A stretch of 64,000 nt of DNA. It comes from Roseateles_C aquae. Lineage in GTDB: Bacteria; Pseudomonadota; Gammaproteobacteria; Burkholderiales; Burkholderiaceae_C. The translations under genes and the position numbers were made by a program. Each line of letters opens with the position of its first letter. Position 1 is the first letter of the stretch. This document shows positions 49,601 through 58,772 of this stretch, piece after piece. The notes under the pieces are model-generated. The model had not been told where the DNA came from, ran no database searches, and saw only the letters and a list, made by a program, of their open reading frames with translations. Location of the stretch: NCBI RefSeq assembly GCF_032337115.1, contig NZ_JAVXZY010000001.1:496001-560000 (forward strand). The letters run 5' to 3'.

Positions 49601-51685
49601 TCAGATCGGCTCAGGCAGCAGACCGCGCTCGCGCAGCATCGGTTCCACGCGCGGATCGCGGCCACGGAAATCGCGAAAGGCCTGCCCCGGCTCACGGCTG
49701 TTGCCGACCGACAGAATGCAGGACCGCAGCTTCTCGGCCAGCGCCGGATCGAAGGGGTCGCCCAGCGCTGCAAAGGCCTCATAGGCATCACAGTCCAGCA
49801 CCTCGGCCCACAGGTAGACGTAATAGCCTGCCGCATAGCTGCTGCCGCTGAAAAGATGTTGGAAGTGGCACAGCCGGTGATTGAGGCCGATCGCCTCGGG
49901 CAGCCCGGCCGCCTTCATCGCCTCCAACTCGAAGGCGCTGATATCGGTGATTGATGTTGGGTGAACGCCATGAGCCGCCAGGTCGACCAAGGCTGAGGCG
50001 CAGTAGCGCACGGTGTCGTAGCCCTGATTGAAGCGCTCGGCAGCCTTGAGGCGAGCCAGCATCTCATCGGAAATCGGCTCGCCACTTTGCCAGTGCCGGG
50101 CATGGCGCTTGAGCACCTCGGGAACGCTCAGCCAGTGTTCGAAGATCTGGGAGGGCAGCTCGACGAAGTCACGCAGCACCTGGGTGCCGGAGAGCCGCTC
50201 GAACTCGACCTCGGACAAGAGCCCGTGCAAGCCATGACCGAACTCATGAAACAGCGTGCGGGCCTCGTCGAAAGACAGCAAGGCCGGCTGGCCCACCGCT
50301 GGTTTCGCAAAGTTGTTCGTGTTCAGAATGATGGGCAGGCTGTGGCTGCCAGGGCCCTCCATGCCGCGCGACTGCCAGCGCAGCGCATTCATCCACGCGC
50401 CGCTGCGCTTGCCGGTACGTGCAAAGTTGTCGTGTAGGAACAGGCCGCGGGGGCTGCCATCTGCATCACTGACCTGGTAGACCTTGACGTCGGGGTGGTA
50501 GCTGGGCGCCTCAGGAAGCAGCTCGAAACGCAGTCCAAAGAGACGGTCGGCACAGTCGAACAAGGCCTCCACCATGGCGTCGAGCGGGAAGTAGGCCTTC
50601 AGCTCTGCCGCATTCACGGCATAGCGCGTCTGCCTGACCTGCTCGGCGTAGTAGCGCCAGTCCCAGGCCTGCAGTGCATGCCCGCAGCCTTGCATCTGCG
50701 CCTCAATTTCGGCGGCCTCACGGGCGGCTGCGTCCTTGGCCGGTTCCCAGACCTGGTCAAGCAAGGCCTGAACCGCAGCGCGGCTGCCGGCCATGGTGTC
50801 GGCCAGGGCATAGTCGGCGTAGCAGGCATAGCCCAGCAGCTCTGCCTGTTGCTGGCGCAGTGCCAGTAGCTCGGCAACGATGGCACGGTTATCAGTGGCG
50901 CCAGGCTGTTCGCCTCGGCTGACCCAGGCACGCCAGACCTGCTCGCGCAAATCACGCCGCGCACTGAAGCTCAGAAATGACATGACGGCCGGGCGGCTCA
51001 AGGTGATCAGATGAACACCCTGCTCATGCCCGCGCTCCCGTGCCGCCTGCAGGGCGCTGTCGCGGACAAAACCCGGCAGTCCCTGCAGATCGGCTTCACT
51101 GCGAAGTTGCAGCTCAAAGCTGTTTTCATCCGCCAGCACGTGCTGGGCGAACTGCGTGTTGAGCTCTGCCAGACGCTCGGTCAGTGCCGCATAGCGACAG
51201 CGATCGTCCCCTTCAAGCAGTGCGCCGGCGCGGACGAAATCCAGCCGTGTTCGCTCCAGCATGCGCAAACGCTCCGGGCCCAACGCCAGCGTGGCGCGCC
51301 GCTGATACAGGCTTTCGACTCGCGCGAACAAGGCCCTGTTCATGAAAACCGCATTGCTGTGCGCGGCCAGAGGCATTGCCATTGCGCGCTGCACAGCCTG
51401 CAGTTCCGGGGTGTTTACCGATGCCGTCAGCGTGTAGAAGAGCTGTTCAATTCGCACCAACAAGCGTCCGCTTCGATCGAAGGCGGCGATGGTGTTGTCA
51501 AAGTCTGGCTCGGCAGACTGACTGGCAATTGCCCCCAGCTCATCGGCATGGGCGCGCAATGCCAGCGCAAACGCCGGCTCGAAATGTTCGGCATGAATGC
51601 GCTGAAACGGCGGCAGGCCCTGACAGTCGGGCCAGTCCTCCAGCAAAGAATTGGCCAGGCTAACGGCCCGATGCTGCGCTGTCAT
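49601..51685 (-). CDS. M3 family metallopeptidase (Dcp/oligopeptidase A-like)
   Basis: A 694-residue thimet-type oligopeptidase. The zinc motif LFHEFGHGLHGLLS is near residue 480. SHSLPIILNTNNFAKP, DFVELPSQIFEHW and SYAAGYYVYLWAEVLDCDAY are the substrate-channel blocks of the Dcp/PrlC group. It degrades short peptides, probably in the cytosol because no signal peptide is seen. AGGGAA precedes the ATG at 51685; an upstream in-frame extension is not supported. It is probably a separate unit from the gene upstream, since a terminator lies between them. Confidence 0.93.
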   Translation of the reverse strand: MTAQHRAVSLANSLLEDWPDCQGLPPFQRIHAEHFEPAFALALRAHADELGAIASQSAEPDFDNTIAAFDRSGRLLVRIEQLFYTLTASVNTPELQAVQRAMAMPLAAHSNAVFMNRALFARVESLYQRRATLALGPERLRMLERTRLDFVRAGALLEGDDRCRYAALTERLAELNTQFAQHVLADENSFELQLRSEADLQGLPGFVRDSALQAARERGHEQGVHLITLSRPAVMSFLSFSARRDLREQVWRAWVSRGEQPGATDNRAIVAELLALRQQQAELLGYACYADYALADTMAGSRAAVQALLDQVWEPAKDAAAREAAEIEAQMQGCGHALQAWDWRYYAEQVRQTRYAVNAAELKAYFPLDAMVEALFDCADRLFGLRFELLPEAPSYHPDVKVYQVSDADGSPRGLFLHDNFARTGKRSGAWMNALRWQSRGMEGPGSHSLPIILNTNNFAKPAVGQPALLSFDEARTLFHEFGHGLHGLLSEVEFERLSGTQVLRDFVELPSQIFEHWLSVPEVLKRHARHWQSGEPISDEMLARLKAAERFNQGYDTVRYCASALVDLAAHGVHPTSITDISAFELEAMKAAGLPEAIGLNHRLCHFQHLFSGSSYAAGYYVYLWAEVLDCDAYEAFAALGDPFDPALAEKLRSCILSVGNSREPGQAFRDFRGRDPRVEPMLRERGLLPEPI

Positions 51686-51744
51686 TTGATTCCCTGTGCT
51701 CGCATGTCGGTGGCGCAATGTCGAGCCTGCCAGGCTCTGACGTG

Positions 51745-51779
51745 AAAACGGCGCCATTCCCTTGGCGGGTTGGCGCCGT
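51745..51779 (-). terminator. Rho-independent terminator of the coiled-coil protein gene
   Basis: On the minus strand ACGGCGCCA and TGGCGCCGT form a 9-bp stem. The loop itself contains a CCC/GGG pair, and TTTTC follows. It lies 42 bases after the stop of the gene ending at 51821. The T-run is short. Confidence 0.55.
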
Positions 51780-51820
51780 CGACCAGCTAGAGCGGCGCGA
51801 TGGTGCACCGCCCTCGGGCA

Positions 51821-52492
51821 TCACTTGCCTTGCTGCTGCATTTCCTTGCGGACGGCGATTTCGTCGGCCTCGTCATAGGCCTTGTTGCCGCACTCGCGCT
51901 TCCAGGTGTCAACCGCATCGAGATGGTTCTCGGTGCGGTTCTCAAGATCCTTGCTGGATTTGTTGAACGGCTCGATGCGCGCATCAAACGCCGCGGCACG
52001 AGCCTGGTAGTCGTTCTTCGATTTGTTGTATGCGGTAATCCGAGCGTCCAGAGCCGCAGCCTTGGCTTTGACGGCCTCAATCGCTGCCTCGGCCTCGGGG
52101 TCACCCTTGCGCATTTCCTTCAGCTTCTCGCGCAGCGCATCCTGCTCCTTAACGATCGCGTCCCGCTCGGCCAGGATTTCCTTGGTCGATGTGCTGAAGC
52201 CCTCTGCATCAGCCATCAGGCCTTCCTTGGTCTTCTTCAGATCATCGCGCTCCTGCTGATTCGCCGCCTGAGCAGCCTTGATGGCAACCGCTTCCTGCTC
52301 ATTGGCATCATGCTGAGTCAAGCACGAGCGCAGTTGCTCACGCGTCAACAGAACTTGCTTGGGCTTCTCGACCACCGGCCGGCTGACCTTGTTGTTCTTC
52401 GGGTCGACCTTGGCCTTGGGGTTGACGGTCTGGGCCAGCGCCAGAGCGGGCAGCAAGGCAGCCAGGCAGACGAGCAGCGAAATACGTTTCAT
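51821..52492 (-). CDS. Exported coiled-coil protein, unknown
   Basis: A 223-residue protein starting at 52492 with a clear signal peptide (MKRISLLVCLAALLPALALA). The mature part is mostly charged helices with heptad-like spacing (residues about 65-180: ERDDLKKTKEGLMAD.., ERDAIVKEQDALREKLKEM). Two cysteines, in LRSCLTQ and KRECGNKAY, could form a disulfide joining the two ends of the helical rod. It is presumably periplasmic. I recognise no named family. Confidence 0.75.
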   Translation of the reverse strand: MKRISLLVCLAALLPALALAQTVNPKAKVDPKNNKVSRPVVEKPKQVLLTREQLRSCLTQHDANEQEAVAIKAAQAANQQERDDLKKTKEGLMADAEGFSTSTKEILAERDAIVKEQDALREKLKEMRKGDPEAEAAIEAVKAKAAALDARITAYNKSKNDYQARAAAFDARIEPFNKSSKDLENRTENHLDAVDTWKRECGNKAYDEADEIAVRKEMQQQGK

Positions 52493-52617
52493 GGCAGAAC
52501 TCTTTAGGGAGGGTGCGCAAAACACGCCCAAGCCGGGCGCGAAAAGCGGCAATCATGCCATGACATTGGCGGGCCGATAATGCGCGGTTTCGTCAGCCCG
52601 TCAGGCGCAATCCCATC

Positions 52618-53178
52618 ATGGCAATCAAGGCCACCATCTACAAAGCCCAGCTGCAGATCTCCGACATGGACCGCCATGTCTATGGCGAGCACAGCCTCAC
52701 CATCGCCCGCCACCCGTCTGAAACCGACGAGCGAATGATGCAGCGCGTGCTGGCGTTTGCCATGCATCTGCCCGCCGATGATCTGCGCGGCCGGCTGGAA
52801 TTCAGCAAGGGCCTGTCCGATGTTGATGAGCCTGAACTCTGGCAGCGTGACCTCACCGGCGAGGTGGTGCACTGGATCGAACTGGGCCAGCCCGACGAAC
52901 GCCGCATCCGCCAGGCATGCGGCCGTGCCGAGCGGGTCACGGTGATCAGCTATGCATCGAGCACCGCCGTCTGGTGGTCCGGCATCGAGAACAAGCTGAG
53001 CCGGCTGCCCAAGCTGAGCGTCTGGCAGGTGCCTGCCGATCAGTCGCAGGCACTGGCGGCACTGGCTGAGCGCGGCATGCAATTGCAGATCAGCATTCAG
53101 GACCGCACCGCCTATGTGTCCACCGAGAAAGGTTCGGCCGAGATCACGCCGCACTGCCTTCGTCAAAGTGAGGGCTGA
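52618..53178 (+). CDS. yaeQ: YaeQ family protein
   Basis: A 186-residue protein, the usual YaeQ length. MAIKATIYKAQLQISDMDRHVYGEHSLTIARHPSETDERMMQRVLAFA, then GRLEFSKGLSDVDEPELWQRDLTGEVVHWIELGQPDERRIRQA and VWWSGIENKLSRLPKLSV, are the conserved blocks. YaeQ has a PD-(D/E)XK-nuclease-like fold with E and D/E-K residues but no established activity; early work linked it to RfaH-dependent haemolysin expression. A GATAAT box at 52576-52581 could be its -10 element. Confidence 0.93.
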   Translation: MAIKATIYKAQLQISDMDRHVYGEHSLTIARHPSETDERMMQRVLAFAMHLPADDLRGRLEFSKGLSDVDEPELWQRDLTGEVVHWIELGQPDERRIRQACGRAERVTVISYASSTAVWWSGIENKLSRLPKLSVWQVPADQSQALAALAERGMQLQISIQDRTAYVSTEKGSAEITPHCLRQSEG

Positions 53179-53261
53179 GCGCATAGACTGCGCGCCAGCA
53201 AGATCGCCTTTGCGCTGCAGTCCCTGGCGCCTGTTCTACATTTCGCAAGCCGCCCTTTCCA

Positions 53262-55427
53262 ATGCGCCCAACGACCACCTCCGCCCACCTGCCCCGCCGC
53301 CTCCTGCTTCGTGCACTGGCCCTGACCGGCGCCCTCACCAGCCTTGCCCCCTTCACCATGGCCGCTGATATCGCAAGCTCCGACGACCCCCACGCCTGGC
53401 TGGAAGATGTGCTCGGTGAGAAGCCGCTGGATTGGGTGCGCGCCCGCAATACCGAGACCTTGGCCGTGCTCCAGGCCCGCCCCGAGTTCCAGCCGCTGCG
53501 CAAGGACTTGCTGGACGTGCTCAACGCCAGCGACCGCATTCCCTACGTCTCGCGTGTCGGCCAGCACTTTTACAACCTCTGGCAGGACGAGCAGCACAAG
53601 CGCGGTCTGTGGCGCCGCACCAGCCTGGCCGAGTACAGAAAGGCCGTGCCTGTGTGGGAGACCGTGCTAGACCTGGATGCCCTGGGCGAGGCTGAAAAGG
53701 AAAGCTGGGTCTTTCATGGCGCGCACTGCCTGGGCCCCGATTACCGGCACTGCCTGATCACACTGTCGCGGGGTGGTTCCGATGCCGCCGTGGTGCGTGA
53801 GTTCGACACCGTCGCCAAGCAGTTCGTCACCGGCGGCTTCGAGATCCCCGAGGCCAAGACCGAGGTCGAGTGGCTGGACGCGGACACGCTCTTTGTCGCC
53901 AGCGATTTCGGCCCCGGCACGCTGACCGATTCCGGCTATCCGCGCACCATCAAGCGATGGAAGCGCGGCACGCCGCTGGCCAGCGCGCCCACCGTGTTCG
54001 AAGGCGACAGCAAGGATGTCTCCGTCGCCGTCAGCGTCGATCGCACGCCCGGCCACGAACGGATCATCTTTTCCCGCGCGCTGGACTTCTACAACCAGCG
54101 CAGCTTCCTGCAAGTCGGCGCCAAGCTGCTCCAACTGGATCTGCCCAGCGATGTGATCCCGCAGTTCTGGGGCAGCAGGCTCTTGCTGCAGCCTCGGCGT
54201 GACTGGGTGATTGGCGGCCAGCGCCATGCGGCCGGTTCGCTGCTGATCACCGATGCTGCCGCCTTCCTGAAGGGCGCGCGCAAGTTCCAGACCCTGTTCG
54301 AGCCCACCGCGACGCGCTCGCTGGGCGGCTACACGCTGACAGCCAGCCATGTGGTGCTGAACATCAGCGACAACGTCGCCAGCCGACTCGAAGAGTGGAG
54401 CTTCGCCAAGGCCGGCAAGCCGCAGCGCCGGCAGATCCAGGCCCCCTTCCCCGGCACGCTGAGCATTGGCAGCCTGTGGGATAGCGAGCTGCCCCCCTCC
54501 GCCAAGGACCCGCTGGCCGAGCGCTACCTGATCAACTACACCGATTTCCTGACCCCTGATTCGCTCTACCTCGGCATGACCGGCAGCGACGCGCGGGAAT
54601 TGTTGAAGAGCCGCGAAGCCAAGTTCCGCGCCGATGGCATGCGTGCTGAGCAGTTCTTCGCGAAGAGCAAGGACGGCACGCGGGTGCCCTATTTCGTGAT
54701 CTGGCCGGCCGGCGCCAAGGCCGATGGCAAGAACCCCACGCTGCTCTATGGCTACGGCGGTTTCGAGGTGTCCATGCAGCCCGGCTATTCCGGTGGACGC
54801 GGTCGCGCCTGGGTGGGCCGTGGCGGCGTTTTCGTGCTGGCCAATATCCGCGGCGGTGGTGAATTTGGACCGATCTGGCATCAGGCCGCGATCAAGGCCA
54901 ACAAGCAGCGCAGCTACGACGATTTCATTGCCGTCGCCGAAGACCTGATCAGCCGCAAGATCAGCAGCCCCGAGCATCTGGGCATCATGGGCGGCAGCAA
55001 TGGCGGCCTGCTGGTTGGCGCCACCTTTGTGCAGCGCCCGGATCTCTTCAACGCCGTGGTCTGCCAGGTGCCACTGCTGGACATGCGCCGCTATCACAAG
55101 CTGCTGGCCGGCGCGTCGTGGATGGCGGAGTACGGCGATCCCGATGTTGCCGCCGATTGGGACGTCATCAAGCAGTACAGCCCTTACCAGAACGTCAGGG
55201 CCGGCGTGAAGTATCCCAAGGTGCTGTTCGCCACCTCGACCCGCGATGACCGCGTCCACCCCGGCCATGCCCGCAAGATGGCAGCGCGGATGATCGAGCA
55301 AGGCCACCCGGTGATGTATTACGAGAACACCGAAGGCGGCCATGGCGGCGCGGCCGACAACGAGCAGCGTGCCACGCTGCAGGCGCTGGAGTACAGCTAT
55401 CTGTGGCAGCAGCTGGGCGGCCGCTGA
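53262..55427 (+). CDS. Prolyl oligopeptidase family serine peptidase (S9)
   Basis: A 721-residue protein. The N-terminus PRRLLLRALALTGALTSLAPFTMAAD looks like a Tat-type signal. A seven-bladed propeller region follows (residues about 80-430), then the alpha/beta-hydrolase domain. The nucleophile is in MGGSNGGLLVG near residue 579, the acid in TSTRDDRVHPGHARKMA, and the His in EGGHGGAADN. YGYGGFEVSMQPGYS is the usual entry segment. It cleaves prolyl or related bonds in short peptides, probably in the periplasm. It starts 83 bases after yaeQ. Confidence 0.92.
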   Translation: MRPTTTSAHLPRRLLLRALALTGALTSLAPFTMAADIASSDDPHAWLEDVLGEKPLDWVRARNTETLAVLQARPEFQPLRKDLLDVLNASDRIPYVSRVGQHFYNLWQDEQHKRGLWRRTSLAEYRKAVPVWETVLDLDALGEAEKESWVFHGAHCLGPDYRHCLITLSRGGSDAAVVREFDTVAKQFVTGGFEIPEAKTEVEWLDADTLFVASDFGPGTLTDSGYPRTIKRWKRGTPLASAPTVFEGDSKDVSVAVSVDRTPGHERIIFSRALDFYNQRSFLQVGAKLLQLDLPSDVIPQFWGSRLLLQPRRDWVIGGQRHAAGSLLITDAAAFLKGARKFQTLFEPTATRSLGGYTLTASHVVLNISDNVASRLEEWSFAKAGKPQRRQIQAPFPGTLSIGSLWDSELPPSAKDPLAERYLINYTDFLTPDSLYLGMTGSDARELLKSREAKFRADGMRAEQFFAKSKDGTRVPYFVIWPAGAKADGKNPTLLYGYGGFEVSMQPGYSGGRGRAWVGRGGVFVLANIRGGGEFGPIWHQAAIKANKQRSYDDFIAVAEDLISRKISSPEHLGIMGGSNGGLLVGATFVQRPDLFNAVVCQVPLLDMRRYHKLLAGASWMAEYGDPDVAADWDVIKQYSPYQNVRAGVKYPKVLFATSTRDDRVHPGHARKMAARMIEQGHPVMYYENTEGGHGGAADNEQRATLQALEYSYLWQQLGGR

Positions 55428-55443
55428 AGGCAAGGTGCAGACG

Positions 55444-56316
55444 ATGAACGCCGCGCCCCGCCTCGACATCCATCATGAAGAACAAGCCCAGGGGGGGCGC
55501 TTCTGGGCCGAGCCCCGGCCGGGCCTGCGCTGCGAGCTGGACTATCTGTTCAAGGCTGAGGGCCACATCGTCTTCACCCACACCGGTGTGCCGGCCGAGT
55601 TGACGGGCCAGGGCCTGGCGGCCCAGCTGGTCGAGGCGGGCCTGCGCTGGGCGGCCCCCAAGGCCCGGCCCATCGTGCCGGCCTGCAGCTATGTCGCCAG
55701 CTACCTGCGCCGCCAGCCACACTGGCTGCGGCTGCTGGAGCCAGCGCCGGTGCAAGAGATCCTGAACTTCTGGTTGGGTGCGCTCTCAAGCGACAGCGAT
55801 GGCCAGATCCTGGCGAGCTGGTTTCGCAAAGACGCCAATTTCGATGCCGAAGTTCGACAGCGTTTCGGCCACTTGATCGAGCAGGCGCTCAATGGCGCAC
55901 TGAGCGGCTGGAACAGCCCCCTGGCCCGCCTGGCCCAGATCCTCCTGCTCGACCAGTTCACCCGCAACGGCTTCCGCGACAGCGCCCGCGCCTTCGCTGG
56001 CGATGCCCAGGCGCTTCGCCTGGCCCTGCTGTTGCTGGACAGCGGTGAGCATCTTCAGCTTAGTCCCTTGCAGCGCTGGTTCGCCTACCTGCCGCTGGAG
56101 CATGCCGAAGACCTGGCACTGCAGCGCCGTTCGGTGCAGTGCTTTGAACAGCTGGCCGCCGAACAGCCGACGCTGGCTGGCGCGCTCGACTATGCGCGGC
56201 GGCACGAAGCGGTGATCGCACGTTTCGGTCGCTTCCCGCATCGCAATGCACTGCTGGGGCGCCCCTCAAGCGCCGAGGAACTGGCCTATCTGGCCGAACC
56301 CGGCGCCGGCTTCTGA
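55444..56316 (+). CDS. GNAT (CG-type)-DUF924 fusion protein
   Basis: A 290-residue fusion. Residues 1-95 form a minimal acetyltransferase of the YjdJ/NATD1 type: AELDYLF-like CELDYLFKAEGHIVFTHTGVPAELTGQGLAAQLVEAGLRWA and VPACSYVASYLRRQP. From about residue 102 a DUF924 domain begins (VQEILNFWLGALSSD...WFRKDANFDAEVRQRFGHLIEQAL). It continues with LLLDQFTRNGFRDSARAFAGD, WFAYLPLEHAEDLALQRRSV and RFPHRNALLGR. Both usually occur as separate proteins, often adjacent. DUF924 function is unknown. The ATG at 55444 lies 17 bases after the S9 peptidase stop. Confidence 0.85.
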   Translation: MNAAPRLDIHHEEQAQGGRFWAEPRPGLRCELDYLFKAEGHIVFTHTGVPAELTGQGLAAQLVEAGLRWAAPKARPIVPACSYVASYLRRQPHWLRLLEPAPVQEILNFWLGALSSDSDGQILASWFRKDANFDAEVRQRFGHLIEQALNGALSGWNSPLARLAQILLLDQFTRNGFRDSARAFAGDAQALRLALLLLDSGEHLQLSPLQRWFAYLPLEHAEDLALQRRSVQCFEQLAAEQPTLAGALDYARRHEAVIARFGRFPHRNALLGRPSSAEELAYLAEPGAGF

Positions 56317-56352
56317 GTCGCGCCTGCGCGACTCATGCTGGTTTGGGGCGAC

Positions 56353-56805
56353 TCAGCGCCCCAGCAGCCCGCCGGCCCAGATCACCGCCGAACCGGCCAG
56401 CACACCCAGGCTCAGCAGCGTGATCAGCGCGCACAGGCGCAGCAGCAGCGAATGCACCTGCCCGCCTGCCGCACGCCGCCGCACCTCGCGCCGCCCGCGC
56501 ACGATGGCGATCAGCGTGATCAGCACCAGAAACGCCAACATGCCGGTCGCCGGCGTCAGGAAATTGTCGCGGCAGGACTGCAGACAGTTGACCGACAGCC
56601 GGTACAGCGGCAAGAGCTGCACGACGGCCAGGAAGCAGGCCACAAAAGGCGCTTCTGAGACTTCCTCTTCCGCCTCTTCGAAACGGTAGAGCGGCATCGC
56701 ACCCGAAGGACGCCATCCCAAGGCGCCATCCAGCGCCGCGCCGCAGTGGACACAGCCCAAGGCCTTGCTGCCCAACTCAGCATCACAATTTGTACAGTGC
56801 ACCAT
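56353..56805 (-). CDS. Zinc-ribbon membrane protein, unknown
   Basis: A 150-residue protein. Residues 4-21 are a zinc ribbon knuckle pair (CTNC and CVHC), followed by an acidic stretch. Hydrophobic helices then follow: PFVACFLAVVQLLPLY, GMLAFLVLITLIAIV and LLLRLCALITLLSLGVLAGSAVIWAGGLL. The topology suggests a cytosolic metal-binding head on a three-helix membrane domain. I recognise no named family beyond the generic zinc-ribbon membrane proteins. Confidence 0.7.
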   Translation of the reverse strand: MVHCTNCDAELGSKALGCVHCGAALDGALGWRPSGAMPLYRFEEAEEEVSEAPFVACFLAVVQLLPLYRLSVNCLQSCRDNFLTPATGMLAFLVLITLIAIVRGRREVRRRAAGGQVHSLLLRLCALITLLSLGVLAGSAVIWAGGLLGR

Positions 56806-56886
56806 GGCAGCAGTGTACGAAGGGTCTGTGGCGCTTTAACCTCAGACTTACCCACATTTTTTGCTGCTTGACTGCCTCAGATCAGC

Positions 56887-58614
56887 TCAGGGCAAGGCCT
56901 GCCCCTCGCGCTCCTGCAGCACCCGCCACAAGACCTTGCCGGCGCCCGACTTGGGCAAGGCGTCAACGAACTCCACGATGCGCGGCACCTTGTAGGCCGC
57001 CATATGCTCGCGCGACCAGGCGATGATGTCCTCAGCCGTCGTCGTGCCGCGCGCCTCGGCCCGCAACACGACCACGGCCTTCACCGTCTCGCCGCGGTAG
57101 TCGTCCCGCGAGGCGATGATGCAGGCCTCCTGGATGGCCGGGTTCTTGTACAGCAGCAACTCCACCTCAGACGGCCAGACCTTGTAGCCGCTGGCATTGA
57201 TCATCCGCTTGAGCCGGTCGGTGATGAAGAAGTAGCCTTCCTCGTCCATGCGGCCCAGATCACCGGTGCGAAAGAAGCGCTTGCCCTCGATCTCGATGAA
57301 GGCCGCCGCCGTCGCCTCAGGCTGGCGCCAATAGCCCTTGAACACCATGGGGCCGTGGGTGACGATCTCACCGACCTCGCCGACCGGCATTTCCGCCAGC
57401 GTGACCGGATCGATCACCCGCGAATCGACACCGAAGATCGGCATGCCCAGGCATTGCAGCTTGGCCCGCTCGGGCGGATTGGCGTGTGAGGGCGCGGCCG
57501 TCTCGGTCAGGCCATAGCCTTCGGCGAAGGTCAGGCCGAACTCCTGTTGCAGCCGCTCGGCCACCGCCTGCGGCATCGCCGCACCGCCACCGCTCAGGTA
57601 GAACAGGCTGGAGAGGTCGAAACGCTTGTAGTTGGGGCTGCCGAACAGATCAATGATCATCGTCGGAATGCAGGTCCAGTGCGTGACCCGGTAGCGCGAG
57701 ATCAGCTGACCGGCCAGCTCGCGATCCCAGCGCGGCATGATCACCAGCGTCATGCACTGGTAGACCGGCCCCAGCACGCCATACAGCATGCCGGTGATAT
57801 GGAACATCGGCACAACGGCCAGGCCGACCGACTCGGCCGAGGCCATGCCCCATTGCGCGCCGCCACAGGCATTGGCCATCAGCGTGCGGTTGCTGTGCAT
57901 GCAGCCCTTGGGCAGGCCGGTGGTGCCCGAGGTATAAGGCAGCAAGGCCAGATCGTCAGCCTGCGCCGTGTGCGGGCCGGGGCGCTGACCCGCAGCAAGC
58001 GCATCGACCCAGTGCTGGGCCCCGGCTGGCAACGCCGGCTCGGCCAGCAGCCATTGCCGCATCGCCTCGGGCAAGCCCAGTTCGCTGGGAATGCCGTCGG
58101 GCGGCAAGGCATCGGCATAGCTGGTCACCAGCAAGGCCCGGAGCCGTTGCTCGGCCGGCAGCGCCTCGTTAGCCGCTGCGACGATGGCCGCGAGATCGGC
58201 GCTGCAGATCACCACCTTGGTTTCGGGATCGCGGATGTAGTGCCCGAACTCGTCGACCCGGTTCATCGGATTCACCGGCACCGCCACCGCATTGGCCCGG
58301 TTGATGGCGTAGAACGCGACCAGAAACTGCGGGCAGTTCTGCATGAACAAGGCGACCCGATCGCCGGCCTGAACACCCTGCGCCTGCAGCCAGCCGGCGA
58401 GCGCCAGGGCCTGGCGCTCCAGTTCGGCATAGCTCAGCGCGGCGCCGCAGTAGAGGGTTGCCGTCTTGTCGGGATGGCGACGCGCCGCGACTTCCAGGTT
58501 GAACCACAGCGAGGTCGCCGGGATTTCCAACTCGCGCGGCAGCCGGCGCGGCCAGTGGCTGCGGGCCATCGCGCGCTGCTCGGGGCGAACCAGGGGCGAA
58601 ACGGTGGCTGGCAT
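56887..58614 (-). CDS. AMP-binding acyl-CoA synthetase/ligase
   Basis: A 575-residue adenylate-forming enzyme. LLPYTSGTTGLPKGCMHSN is the phosphate loop near residue 228. YGLTETA, RTGDLGRMDEEGYFFITDRLKRMI and the C-terminal catalytic Lys in SGAGKVLWR complete the family motifs. It activates a carboxylic acid as acyl-AMP and then acyl-CoA. Overall resemblance is to long-chain or aromatic-acid CoA ligases; the substrate is not readable. AAGGAGA precedes the ATG at 58614. It is divergent from the TetR gene, with the palindrome between them. Confidence 0.9.
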   Translation of the reverse strand: MPATVSPLVRPEQRAMARSHWPRRLPRELEIPATSLWFNLEVAARRHPDKTATLYCGAALSYAELERQALALAGWLQAQGVQAGDRVALFMQNCPQFLVAFYAINRANAVAVPVNPMNRVDEFGHYIRDPETKVVICSADLAAIVAAANEALPAEQRLRALLVTSYADALPPDGIPSELGLPEAMRQWLLAEPALPAGAQHWVDALAAGQRPGPHTAQADDLALLPYTSGTTGLPKGCMHSNRTLMANACGGAQWGMASAESVGLAVVPMFHITGMLYGVLGPVYQCMTLVIMPRWDRELAGQLISRYRVTHWTCIPTMIIDLFGSPNYKRFDLSSLFYLSGGGAAMPQAVAERLQQEFGLTFAEGYGLTETAAPSHANPPERAKLQCLGMPIFGVDSRVIDPVTLAEMPVGEVGEIVTHGPMVFKGYWRQPEATAAAFIEIEGKRFFRTGDLGRMDEEGYFFITDRLKRMINASGYKVWPSEVELLLYKNPAIQEACIIASRDDYRGETVKAVVVLRAEARGTTTAEDIIAWSREHMAAYKVPRIVEFVDALPKSGAGKVLWRVLQEREGQALP

Positions 58615-58743
58615 GACGTCTCCTTTTGTTCTTGCGACCATCTTGCGACCATCTTGCTTCCAGGCGGCGCACCGCGCTTGTCGCCGCGGCGACAGCCTGC
58701 GGGAAAGCCAGCAATCGGGGCCTGCGGCAACAGCGCTTGCCAG

Positions 58744-58765
58744 TTATTAAACATACGATTAATAA
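58744..58765. promoter_or_regulatory. AT-rich palindrome, likely TetR operator
   Basis: TTATTAA at 58744-58750 and TTAATAA at 58759-58765 are perfect inverted 7-base arms with an eight-base spacer, 7 bases before the TetR gene start and in an otherwise GC-rich region. Spacing and symmetry fit a TetR dimer site that would control the regulator, the efflux operon and perhaps the divergent acyl-CoA ligase. Confidence 0.65.
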
Positions 58766-58772
58766 TTCACCC

